Source: Quercus robur (lineage: Eukaryota; Streptophyta; Magnoliopsida; Fagales; Fagaceae). Taken from it: DNA of 64,000 nt. Every line of letters begins with the position of its first letter. Position 1 is the first letter of the stretch. Location: contig NC_065542.1 of assembly GCF_932294415.1 (NCBI RefSeq), positions 451,501-515,500 on the forward strand, in the 5' to 3' direction. The notes beneath the pieces are model-generated. The model was not told the origin of the DNA. It did not search any database and saw nothing but the letters and a program-made list of their open reading frames with translations. A program made the position numbers and the translations under genes. Shown here piece by piece: positions 1 through 10,489 of the stretch.

Positions 1-206
1 AAGCTTCTATTTCGGAGGATCTCTCTTGACTTTTTTTTTTTTTTTTTGGAAGAGAGATCTCTCTTGACTTTTGTGTTCTCTTTTAAGCATTTGGATTCTA
101 ACATCCAAACCTGAAAGGTATTCAACTAGATTTTTTTTTTTTTTTTTGGGATATATTTTTCAACTATAATTTAAAATATCAAATTGGGTTATTACTTATT
201 AGTGAG
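1..206. other. Intergenic flank
   Basis: AT-rich sequence with two T-runs. The phrase ctctcttgactt occurs twice within the first 70 bases. No gene was seen. The window begins exactly with AAGCTT. Confidence 0.6.
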
Positions 207-962
207 AAAATTATTAGGCGTAGACAAAAGATATGGAGTGAAAGCACAAAACAATATATATCATGTGTGAAAATAATGAAGTTCTACCATATGTACATTC
301 CTTGAAATTTTCTTTATTTAGGTTTTTAACTTAACAAAGTTTTCATTTATATCAAAATATTAATTCATTGAATTAGTCAATGGAGTAAATGCATATATTA
401 ATTATTTATAGTTGTGCATTGATTATTGGAGGAATTTATATAATTACTTTTATAAATTTTAAGAAACTAATTTTATTTGGAATAATAATAATAATAATAA
501 TGTAATTTTCATATTCATAAATACATAATGAAATTTTGATGTCATTTTTCTAAGATTTATATGAGAAACAATTAATTTGAAATATAATATTCTTACTCAA
601 ATTTAGTTACTTTTGCAAGAGTTAAAACAAGGTCCAACCAAAACAAAAAAAAAAAAAAAAGAAAAAAGAAAAAAATTAATAACACACAATTAAGAATGTA
701 AAAAAAATTATTGAAGGATATTTGCATTTTTATTTATCAAAATGATATTTGCATTTTTTATTAGGCATATCATGCAATTTTCATATTTGTAAATACATAT
801 AGTATGATCAATAACTACATTATGCTTATTATCTTTCTATTTTGTCTATAAAACAAGATACTAAACATTAAAATTTTTTACAAAAAAAATTTATTGAAAT
901 ATTAGAAGAAACTATCAACAAAATGCATCACATGACTTGCCTAATTAAAATTATATATATGT

Positions 963-1683
963 TTTTTTTGTGGGGAGGGGGGGGGGGGGGGGGGGGGCTC
1001 GAGGATCGAGGAAGGGATTGCTGAGCTGTTAGTCTTGTTATTGAGACATCACATGCCTGAGGAGGGAATTCACCCGAGGAGAGGAGGAGAAGAGACAAAA
1101 GTCTCTTGGGAGCTCCAGGTGAGAAGGATAGGTAGAGGAGAGAGATTCATGGAAAGAAGGAGAAATTTCCAGCAAGAAGTAGCCCGTTGCCTCCGTATTA
1201 AATGGTGGACAACAGTTTTATCATCTGTATTAATGAGGAAGTGACCTGAACAATGTAATTGACAGCTAAGTAGTTTCTTCTACCACCTTCAGTAGATGTG
1301 TGTCATGATAAGAATTTGGTTTGGTAAAGATGGGGGGTTAAGATGTAAAGAGGAAGGGAGTATATAAGGGAAAGGAAATTTCCAGAAAAGGGAATGGAAG
1401 GATAATTCTTAGAGAAATAAGAGTTAGAATAAGAACTTTGAGGGAAGAGCGTGAACGGTATTTCAATTCGAGTATTATTTGCCTCCTTAGGCAAGTTTGT
1501 AATAAGCCTATTTCATATATTAATTCATGACCTTTAGTTTTTCATCCCTGTTTTTGTTCTTGGACTGAGCCCTCCCTTTTTGTTTGATCCACTCTCTAAC
1601 AAATACATTGATTTGGGCTTGGTTGAACTGTGCAAATCTCACTGTTCTAAGTGGGCTTAAGCTATTTGATCTCTGTATCCTTA
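963..1683. other. Unidentified insertion with a 21-G run
   Basis: About 720 bp present here and absent at the matching place in copy B (near 16021-16050), so it is an insertion, or a deletion in B. It opens with a T-run and a run of 21 G (977-997) followed by ctcgaggatcgag. It continues as a G/A-rich stretch with a TATA-like gtatataaggg near 1359 and then T-rich sequence. Possible flanking repeats (taaaattatata on the left, taaaatatatata on the right) are low-complexity. The TATA-like part recalls an LTR promoter, but no termini could be fixed. Family unknown. Confidence 0.4.
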
Positions 1684-2681
1684 AAATATATATAAACCTA
1701 ATTGAGAATCATTTTTTTTTTAATTGTAATTTTTCAAAAGTTGCAAAAATCAATATTTGAAATATTCAACAAATACAAATGCCATTTTAAAAAAACACAA
1801 AACAAAAAAATACTAAAAAATCACTCAATCTAATCCAAGTCGTCCACTAGAAAAAACAGTCAATTGCCTTTACGAATTGAATAAGTTGGATATGATTATA
1901 GGACCAATCCATTGCCTTCCTATTGGATTGTGTTAGTTGGATGGGATTAATGGCTTTTGCGCACACCCTAATTGAAAAGCAATAACTAGGTTGATATTCT
2001 CTATAAAAAAAAAAAAAAAAAAAAATGAAAAGCAACAAACACAATAGTCAAAAACTGGTCATGAGTTAGAACGGACTCTCCGGTCATAGCAAAAGTTTCT
2101 ATATTCTTCACCCCAATATAATTCGTTTAATTGAGTTAGGGTGCATTTTGGAATGTATGAATCAAGATTAGAAATGGGTTAAGATATCAAATTTGAACAA
2201 AATGAAAATTTTGATGCGTTAATATGAGATATATGCTCATCTAATTGACTTAATATAAAAACTCTTATTGAAATGAAACCATGGTTCCCATGTACAAGAC
2301 ATTGTAGCTCAATAGTTCTTATCAATACTAATCTAATTACCATCTTTTTAGCTGTTCGACCATCACTAATCTAATTATCAAAGCAAGCATCGTAGAAGAC
2401 AAGAATATTTCGGAGTTCTAAAAATTTTATTTTTTTAATCGATCATTTAGTTCAGTTTTTTGTTGCTGTCTAGAAGAAGGAATCTCATGCATTATATATA
2501 AGAGAACTGGCCAAGTACTCCTGTGGTTGTTGCTCTTGACATCTCAGTTGGAAAGCCATACGCATGATGTAGGATCTGATTCATGATGACATTTTTAGCA
2601 ACATTGACCCAACTCTTGATATAGGTTAAGCTGTTCATGACAAAAGACATTAATAATTGAAGTAAATTGTACCATAACATA

Positions 2682-2926
2682 TAAAAGGGGGGCGGGGGCG
2701 ACCATATGTGTCTTACCCCTCAAGGCGTGACCTAATAGGGGCACCCCCATTGGGAAATTTTGGATTGAGCCATAGCTACTGTGATCGGGGTGCCACAAAT
2801 CTCACCCTAGCACCCCAAGAGAACCAGCGGATGAGGCGCAATACATGCTAGGAACCCACCCCCCACATGGTACCCGCCACAACTCGAACAAGGGACCTCA
2901 TGCATGCAGGTCTCACACCACTAATA
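2682..2926 (-). mobile_element. tRNA-derived SINE, copy 1
   Basis: A 245-bp insertion absent from copy B and flanked by a 14-bp target duplication (tgtaccataacata at 2668-2681 and 2927-2940). The body matches the SINE at 50715-50998 and the partial copy at 44593-44787. On the minus strand a pol III B-box-like ttgttcgagt motif is seen near the right end, which marks the 5' side. This copy lacks the long A-tail of the other two. Confidence 0.85.
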
Positions 2927-3352
2927 TGTACCATAACATATTAGTTTATACAGCTATTTTGAAATGCAAAAGCAAGAGCATTGTAATTTGTGAACAATCA
3001 CTGCTGCTTTAAGTAGGTAGCAAGATGGCACCTTGATTGACATGGCAAAAAAATCTAATCTTTTCCACACAACTAAAAAAAAGAATATTCTACACATTTT
3101 TAATGCATCAACTTCATTGAAGAGTACAAACTAATGTAGTTGAAGCCACCATGCGGCATCAAAATTTGACGAAAAGGCACAACCATGTGAAAAATATAAT
3201 TCAATATGCAATGCTCCCCTATGGCAGAGCGGAATACTATACTTGAAAATGAGGGGAAAAGCAAAAAAAGAAATTGAAAGTTGTTAGAAAGATTGTCTAA
3301 GCTACAGTGCCACAAATAAGAAATTACCACAAAATCCATCGATATGATAATG

Positions 3353-4925
3353 TCATTCAATGTCATCCCTTGAACTTCTAGATTCTCTCACATGATCAAC
3401 GCAATCAGAGCTTCTTGCATCTTCGTTTTTGGGATTTCTCACCTCTCTTGCATCTTCTTTCGACTTGTTTTTGGGATTTCTAATGTCTTCTTCGGATTGT
3501 GCTGCTACGCTAGCCTGGGGCCTTTGTTGAATCGATGTATCATTACCATTGACTGCCACAGAAAATTCATGACCAGATTCAACATTTAAATGAGGTAGTT
3601 CAGTTGAAGATTTACTAGCAGGAACTAGTGAGAGGCGGCAGAGTGGGCAGGTGGTGTGAGTAGCAAGCCAGTAATCAATGCAGTCCATGTGAAATGTATG
3701 GCCACATGCAGGTATATGTTGAAGCCTATCCTCTGCTTGGTACTCCACAAGGCATACTGAGCACCTGCAAGAATAAAGAGAGGAAACTAAGAAATTCAAG
3801 ATTGTAATCTCAAACACCTTGAAATTTATAAAATTCTTCAAGGCACTAACCAATTCGTTTAAGAAAATGCCTAAGTTTAATCTTATTCATTTTACCCCCT
3901 TTTCTGACATAAAAGGACAGTTCTGGAAAGCCCATAAACTTTCTCATTGCTATGATGCCAGTGACCCGAAATCTGTAGTATGGTCAATTAGAAAGTTATC
4001 TTCTTTCCCAATGATATATCTAGACCTAATCTTTCAGATAAGGCTTTACTCAATTCTATCAAAACTGATATAAAACAATCAGTCCAGTCCGATACATAGC
4101 AAGTTAGAAAGTAATGCACCCTCTCAAGAGTCAAGATGCACCTTCCATTAAATTTAATTTATTTTAGTTTAAAGCAACTTAAACAGATGCCTTATATTTG
4201 AAGAGCAAATTGGACTATCTCTAATATGTACTAATAACCACTACAATGTATATCTAGATAATAAATGAATCACCAGCACAAATTTGACTCAACTGGGAAA
4301 GCTCAACAGTTGGACTGTTACCATCAAGTAACCAAAATCCTAATATGGAGGTTAAGAAGATTTAAAGTGCAAGAAAAAACAAGTTATGGATACAGCAATA
4401 ATAAAGACAGTGCTAAATAGTAAATACTAACAAGCAATAGCAACTTTGATGAGAATATGAGACATAAGAAAAATCAACAAAATAAGGAAGTCCACTCACT
4501 GTGAATCTCTGATGGAGAAGCTCTCCTTGTATACAATAATCGGTAGCATCTCTCTCAGTTCTTTCTTCAAGCCCAATTCAGATTGTGCAACCACAACCAT
4601 GAAAGACATAGTTACATTTGCACATTCACAAACCTCAACATGCAAATTACACAAATAATTGAAAAACAGGAAAAGGGCAAGGAAAGATCTTGTTTACCCT
4701 GGAGATATCATTGTTGTTGGCATAAGATGGTGGTATTTGAAGAGAGGACGAATTGGCCCTTTGATGGCGTAGATAGCAAAGATAGAAGAAGAAGAGGATG
4801 ATGAAAGCGGAGGAGACTGGTACAAAGATAATAAAAGTTTGGTAAAGCTTCTCTGCTGTTGAAGCTCTTGTTTCAGAACCACAAGGTGGCTCTACCTCTG
4901 AGTCTGAATGGCTATGAGAAATCAT
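3353..4925 (-). CDS. RING-H2 (ATL7/58/59-type) E3 ubiquitin ligase, copy A; exon-2 acceptor lost
   Basis: Duplicate of the gene at 17431-20023. Exons by homology are 4698-4925, 4500-4582 and 3353-3764. Exon 1 encodes a membrane segment (FIIFVPVSSAFIILFFFYLC). Exon 3 carries a full RING-H2 (CSVC, CGHTFHMDC, CPLC) and a charged tail ending SSRDDIE. The acceptor before exon 2 reads caa at 4583, where copy B has cag, so normal splicing should fail. A cryptic AG before 4633 would add 17 in-frame codons without a stop, so an altered protein is conceivable. Intron 2 is 735 bp here against 1765 bp in copy B. The upstream ATG usable in copy B is out of frame here, which favours the internal start at 4925 (MISHSHSDSE). 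The family ubiquitinates substrates at membranes. Recognition of the family is firm; whether this copy works is doubtful. Confidence 0.75.
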
Positions 4926-5222
4926 TACTAATGCTCTAAACACACCCAGTAATCCTATGAAAACATAAAAGAACAAGCTTGAAAGGTAATAATTATAGGA
5001 TGAGAAATAACGATTAGAGATTTATTTGAGAGAGAGGGGGGTTCTAGACTGTGAAGCAAAGCAATCTAAGACATGAGCAAACTGATTTTCTTCAATAAAA
5101 AACAGATGGAATTTTCAGATAGTGTAGTGATGCAATATTCAGAGAAAAAAGTTCAAGAGTGCTAGTTTTGTAGAAGACCCAGATGAAAAATTTTAAACTT
5201 TGAGATTGATTTGAACTTTAAA

Positions 5223-5829
5223 GTCTGCCTTTTGGCATAAGACAGCTGAAAGGTATGAAAGTGAAAGAGACAGTAACTTAAAGTCTTAAACTAATTGATA
5301 TTTAAGAAGTCCCACAGCTCAATCTCTTGTGGTTTTAAAACAATAGTTTAACTTGCAAGCACCCATAACCTGCTTTAAAACTAAATTTGCTAAGCAAATT
5401 ACAACCAGACTATGTTTGTAAAACTGAAACTGATTCAAGAACTAATTTGATCCAGAACCTAATCACTAAGGGTTTAAGAATTTTGGGACTGGTTTAGGGA
5501 GAAGTGCAAACCTATATAAGGTATGATATTTAGCATTAACTTTACATTATAAAAAAATTTGAAACACCTATACATAAGAAAGGGTTTAATGCAACAAAAT
5601 AAGTGCAAAACAAAATCACAATAAAATATCAGACAGTAAAAGGAACAAACAATCATAGAATTGGAAAGAAATACCATCTCATAAAAAGTATTAAATTTTA
5701 CTGGGAGCAAATATACATCACTCACATAATGACTTGTGATTGGTTAAATATGAATGTCGTCCTTGATCTTGAGAACCTAAAAAACCTTCACACGAACTTT
5801 AGAAGCAATTCTTGAATATTTTCATCTAC
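5223..5829. other. Intergenic, no gene seen
   Basis: AT-rich spacer between the end of duplication copy A and the 3' end of the PPR gene. Only short unconvincing open frames occur. Confidence 0.6.
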
Positions 5830-7536
5830 TTAATTTTTTGATAAGGCTGCAGTTGTTGCGTTTGCTGAAAATCCCTTGTCAACCATCATTTTGTGATATT
5901 TCATTGCCTTTGTTGTCTCTCTATGTTGCAAAAACCCACGGATTATTGTGTTATATGTGTGCTCGTTAGGTGAACAACCATTGCCATTTTCTCAAGCAGC
6001 TCACTTGCTTCATTAACTAGTCCATTCTTGCAAAATCCTTTGATCATTGTAGTGTAAGTCCAAACATTAGGTTTCAATCCTTTTGCAGGAAGGCCACTAA
6101 AGATTTCTCTTGCAGTCGTAAGTTCCCCAACATTGCAGAAACCATCGATCAAGATGCTGTAAATCACAATACCACAGTCCAGCCTTTTGTCTTCCATCTC
6201 CTGAAACAATGCCATTGCCTCAGAAATTCGTCTCTTCTTAAAAAAGCCATCTAACAAGATGGCATAGGTTTGGGGATCTGGATGTTGGCCACAAGCTCGC
6301 ATTGTATTGAATAGCTCTAGTGCAGCTTGGACTCTCTCCACTCGACAAAACCCACCAATAAGAGAGGTGTAAGTCACTACATCGGGAATCATTCCTTTGT
6401 TGGACATTTCATGAAATAGACGCATTGCCTCATCAATTTTTTCACTTTTGCAATATCCATTGATCAATATGCTATAGCTAACCACATCGGGTGAACAACC
6501 CTTCTCATCCATCATATTAAACGTCTTAACTGCCTCATCCAGTCTGTTTTGCAAACAATAACCATCAATCAAAGAATTGTAAGTGACTATGTTAGGATCA
6601 ATGCCTCTTTGAATCATCACATCAAAAATTTCTTTTGCCTCAGTCAACATCCCTTCCTTGCAACGTGTGTCCACCAATATGCTAAATGTTTGTACATCTG
6701 GCATGACCTTCCTTTGCCCCATCTCATTCAACAAAGTAGCCGCCTCCCTCCACCGGCCAAAATTGCATAGTCCTTGAACTAAGGAATTGTAAGTGACAAC
6801 GTTTGGCTGAATGCCTTTACTCATCATTTCAGATAAAAGATTCAAAGCCTCAGTTACCAATCTGTCCTTACATAAACCATCAATTACCGTGCTATAGAGC
6901 ACCACATTTTGTTCAAAATTCCTTTTTCCAAGCATCCTGAGCAACTTAATAGCCACACCAGTTTGGCCATTCTTACACAAACCATTTACTATCGTCCCAC
7001 AAGTAATTGCATCAGGTTCATACCCTTTCTTCTCCATTTCCTCCACCAACCTCACAGCTCCAGCAATGTTACCTCTAAGATAAAGCCCCTTGACAAAAGT
7101 GGTTAAGAGTTATACGGTTTGGTTGATATCCAAGTTTCAAAATTGTTGCTAAGACGGAGAACCCAAAATCGACCCGGTTCAGATGGCAGAAGCAATTAAT
7201 CAAAACAGTGAGAGTATAAACATTGGGAGAGATTCCAAATGATTCCATTCGTTTAATTAGAGTAATGACTACAGAGTAATGCTTCATTCTTGCAATGGCA
7301 CCCAACAATTGAGTAAAATCGAACAGGCCTAAGGCATGATCAAGATTCTTAAAGGTTCCAGATTTGCAGTGATCTCTCACAGATTTCAAAAACTGATTCC
7401 GATTCTGATATGGGGTTTTCGCATTTTCTCTAATAGTGGAACAATAATGATAAGAAGTAAAAGCACGAAATGGAAGGCTTACTCTAATAATCAAACGATT
7501 GCATATAAAAAGAAGAGAGGATGTTGATTTACCCAT
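5830..7536 (-). pseudogene. Restorer-like P-class PPR gene with two frameshifts
   Basis: Encodes about 13 tandem 35-residue pentatricopeptide repeats of the P class, for example NVVTYNSLVQGLC and DVVTYTSLIGGFC. These resemble the restorer-of-fertility-like clade (At1g62670 type), whose members bind organellar RNA. The start ATG at 7536 begins MGKSTSSLLFICNRL, a serine- and hydrophobic-rich leader suggesting a mitochondrial presequence. The first three repeats are in one frame. An extra G in the GG at 7101-7102 shifts the frame for about 370 codons. A second change near 5981-5987 restores the original frame for the last repeat, ending NATTAALSKN at 5830. The two shifts compensate in phase, yet each gives an early stop. 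Either this is a young pseudogene or the base calls are wrong. The gene lies outside both copies of the flanking duplication. No introns are needed. Confidence 0.88.
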
Positions 7537-7619
7537 TTCACAGTGACGACAGTCAGTCTCAGCTACCAACTCGGGTCGGGTTTGGTTTCGGAACTTCAAA
7601 AATCGAAAGAAGGAGAAGC

Positions 7620-8788
7620 CACTGTGGCGGAGTGGCAGATCGAAGAGCGAAGCAGTGAGTTCGAAGGTAAGAGTAAAGAATGAGAATGATTTGTATTTCT
7701 GAATTATTATTATTTTTTTTTTTGAAAAGGTATTTCTGAGCAGCGACTACCTCCCGCCCCTGGCGGAGGGAACTGCGTGAAGCTGGTATTTCAGAATTAT
7801 TTGGAAACTCGTTTGGAGCCATTTTTGACCCCCAAAAAGAAAACAATAAAAAATTGTAAGGCTAGACTGACATATTTTGTAGTACTGCACGTGTCCTATC
7901 TAAATTTTTTTGAAATTTTTGTTTATGTTGTGCAAAAATGAAGAGTATAATAAATAAATAAAAAGTCAAAAACCCAATAAACAAAAAAAAAAAAAAAAGA
8001 ATGAATTCATGCATATATAAAAATAACTAAAATTAAAAATTAAAAGAGAGAGAGAAAAACTCGTGTAATTATAATCTATATATATAATTAAAATCAAAAT
8101 TGAGAGAAAATCTAATTTAATTCTAAATTAGATTTCAATTATTGTCTAATATAAATAAATCATCAAAAACCCAATAATAATAGGAAAAAAAGAGAGAATA
8201 AACTCATGTGCATATCCCAAAATAAAAATATAATAAAAAATGGGAGAGAGAGAGAGTAAACTCATCTATGACTATATAAATAATTAAAGAAAATTCAATT
8301 AGATTCTAAATTAGATTCTAATTGCTATCTAATTTTACATCACGTGTCATTTCTAAGTTTTTAAAATTTTTGTTCTAGGTGAGTTATAATGTTGTGCAAA
8401 AGATGAAGATTATAATATAAATAAACCATCAAAAACTTAATAAAGAAAGGACAAAAAAAAGAAAGTAAAATCATGTGTATATAAAAAATTCTAAAATTAA
8501 AAATTAAAAGAGAGAGAGAGAGTAAAACTCATCTATGACTTAAAAAATATTTAACTCTTAAACTAGGTATAATTTAAAGAAAATCCAATTAGATTATCAA
8601 TTTTGCGCCATGTATTTTATCTATTTTTTAATTTTTGTGTCAAGTGAATTATTAAGTGTAAATGTCAAAGAAACCAAATACAATTGAAGTCCAATTTTGT
8701 GCTGCGTGTCCATCTAATTTTTTAAATTTTGTAGCAAGAGAATTAATGGGTAAAAAAACTGAAAATTTTAAATCCAATTAAATTCTAA

Positions 8789-8829
<41 letters not shown>

Positions 8830-8860
8830 TTACACACATATATATAATGAGAAACCATTA
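7620..8860. repeat. AT-rich spacer with degenerate ~220-250-bp direct repeats
   Basis: From about 7860 to 8790 a degenerate block recurs three to four times. Shared phrases are caaaaacccaata, aattaaaagagagaga, actcatctatgac and a cgtgtc...atctaa...tttttgaaatttttgt stretch. It ends in a (TA)n run at 8798-8822. Related AT-rich text in reverse orientation occurs downstream of each sulfotransferase (about 49540-49940 and 62740-63050). This suggests a dispersed non-coding family. No gene was recognised. Confidence 0.55.
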
Positions 8861-9127
8861 CATGCTCTATAAATTGAAGAATGCGGGAGTTACCCACACC
8901 CTCATCGAAAATTGCAAAATAAACATTGCCATCTTCCATAAAAAATCCAAATGTCCTTTTGCATGTTGTCTCAAAAAGTCAAAATACCAACGGTGGAATG
9001 GGGGAGCCCTTTCCAAGCACAAAGCAGCCAAATTTTCAATTTCATGGTCTCCACTGCTATGAGTGTACAAAATCCTGTTACCCCTTGAAACACAACAATA
9101 GTGAACCGTATTCTGAACCGTATCCAT
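8861..9127 (-). pseudogene. Phytolongin (PHYL1-type) longin-domain fragment
   Basis: On the minus strand an ATG at 9127 opens MDTVQNTVHYCCVSRGNRIL, followed by GDHEIENLAALCLERAPPFH and RWYF. This is the N-terminal longin domain of phytolongins, SNARE-like membrane-trafficking proteins without a SNARE motif. After a frameshift the family pattern resumes as GFFMEDGNVYFAIFDEGVGN and SRILQFIEH, then homology stops near a (TA)n tract. Only about 90 of roughly 220 residues remain, so it is a truncated, frameshifted relic. In Arabidopsis, ATL7/ATL59 and ATL58 lie beside phytolongin genes (recalled: At4g10170 and At1g33475). The position here beside the RING-H2 gene therefore fits ancestral synteny. 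Confidence 0.8.
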
Positions 9128-9630
9128 GACCATAGTGATAAAACTCCAACTTAGGAAAGCTGCCAATTCTAGTTAAACACCAACACTTATAATGATCAAA
9201 GACACTAGCTTGAAAATTATTAGGTGCAGACAAGAGATATAGCGTGAAAGTACAAAACAATATATATCATGCATGAAAATAATGAAGCTCTATCATATGT
9301 ACATTCCTTGAAATTTTCTTTATTTAGGTTTCTAACTTAACAAAGTTTTCATTTATATCAAAATATTAATTTATTGAATTAGTCAATAAAGTAAATGTAT
9401 ATATTAATTATTTATAGTTATGCATTAATTATTAGAGGAATTTATATGATTAATTTTATAAATTTTAAGAAATTATTTTTATTTGGAATAATAATAATAA
9501 TAATAGTAGTAGTAGTAGGTTAATCCGATTAGAAGACGACATTCTTTTTCATGTTATATACATATATGGGATCAACATTACAGCATTTATTCTATGTAAT
9601 TAAAAATGCTACTAATAGTATAAATACATT

Positions 9631-10240
9631 TGTGGGGCCCGACAACAGATGGGCCAGATCCACCTATTCACAGGAATACTTAATGCCCAGGCCGAGGAGG
9701 ATAGTAGTCCCAGCCCAATAAACGCAAAGCACCAATGGGCCATAGAAACCGCCGAGGAAGGTACAGCCCTCGGCTAGCCCAGAGATACACTCAGGAAAGG
9801 GGTAAAAGCGGCATAGGGATAATCTTGTAAGAAATCTAAAATATCTAGGAAAGGCTGCCCAAACTACCTGCCCTAGACGGAGCTTTGCCTCTCACAGAGT
9901 CGTGTCTCTTTAGCCTACTCAACCACTCCCAACAACTCAGGTCTTAAACTGATGGGACAAGTGTCAGGCCAGGAAAGTTCGACCCTACACGTGGACGAAG
10001 GAAATTGAATGCACGCTAATATAAAAGGAAAATTTGCAACCTAAAGGAGGGGATCCTTCCGGAAAGAAAAGGACCAAAAGGGGTAAACACCTCTAAATCA
10101 TGCCTGAACAACTTAACAAAACCACAGCCGAGTAAACATGACTTAGCCTTTCGATCCCACTCTCTACAAATGATATTGTATGGGTCCATTTACGTGCGAA
10201 CCCAACCCTATTGTGGTCTAACGCTAATCGTGTCCCTACA
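9631..10240. repeat. Left LTR of the LARD-like element
   Basis: 610 bp, beginning tgtggggcccgacaacag and ending gtgtccctaca. Nearly identical to the right LTR. Lies inside copy B of the segmental duplication. Confidence 0.93.
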
Positions 10241-10241
10241 A

Positions 10242-10259
10242 TTGGCGCCGTCTGTGGGA
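10242..10259 (+). promoter_or_regulatory. Primer-binding-site-like sequence
   Basis: tggcgccgtctgtgggaa lies one base after the left LTR. Its first nine bases match the complement of a plant tRNA-Asp 3' end as I recall it, a primer type used by many gypsy-related plant elements. Fit beyond nine bases is poor. Confidence 0.55.
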
Positions 10260-10489
10260 AGGCTTGCATGTTAGCTCGAGCGGTGGTGAAGTTGAGCTTC
10301 TGTCGAACAAGGGGCTATGAAAGTGCCTATATCACCGGCGACATATTGCTGATATTCCAACATAAGCTCTTACTAGGGGCTACGTTCCACGTTGTCAACG
10401 ACATGGACAAGCCTAGGGGCTTCAAACACCAGGCCAGCTCCCCCCACCTTATTCGAGGAGCTAAACCTTCAGAAAACAAGCAAATAAAA

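Larger units (their letters stand above)
207..5222. repeat. Segmental duplication, copy A (RING-H2 gene block)
   Basis: Most of this stretch reappears in the same order and orientation at about 9213-20331. Matches include the left edge (aaaattattagg), the 3' flank, all three exons and both introns of the RING-H2 gene, and the 5' flank (gattgatttgaacttt). Compared with copy B, this copy has two extra insertions (about 963-1683, and a SINE at 2682-2926). It lacks the LTR element and about 1.03 kb of intron 2. In the 412-bp last exon I count 8 differences between copies (about 2%). Boundaries are approximate. Confidence 0.9.

Noticed and set aside
3392-3589. Plus-strand ORFs over the RING-H2 last exon (also 17470-17676)
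   Set aside because: Antisense shadows of the RING-H2 coding exon; Phe/Ile/Cys-rich and without a domain.
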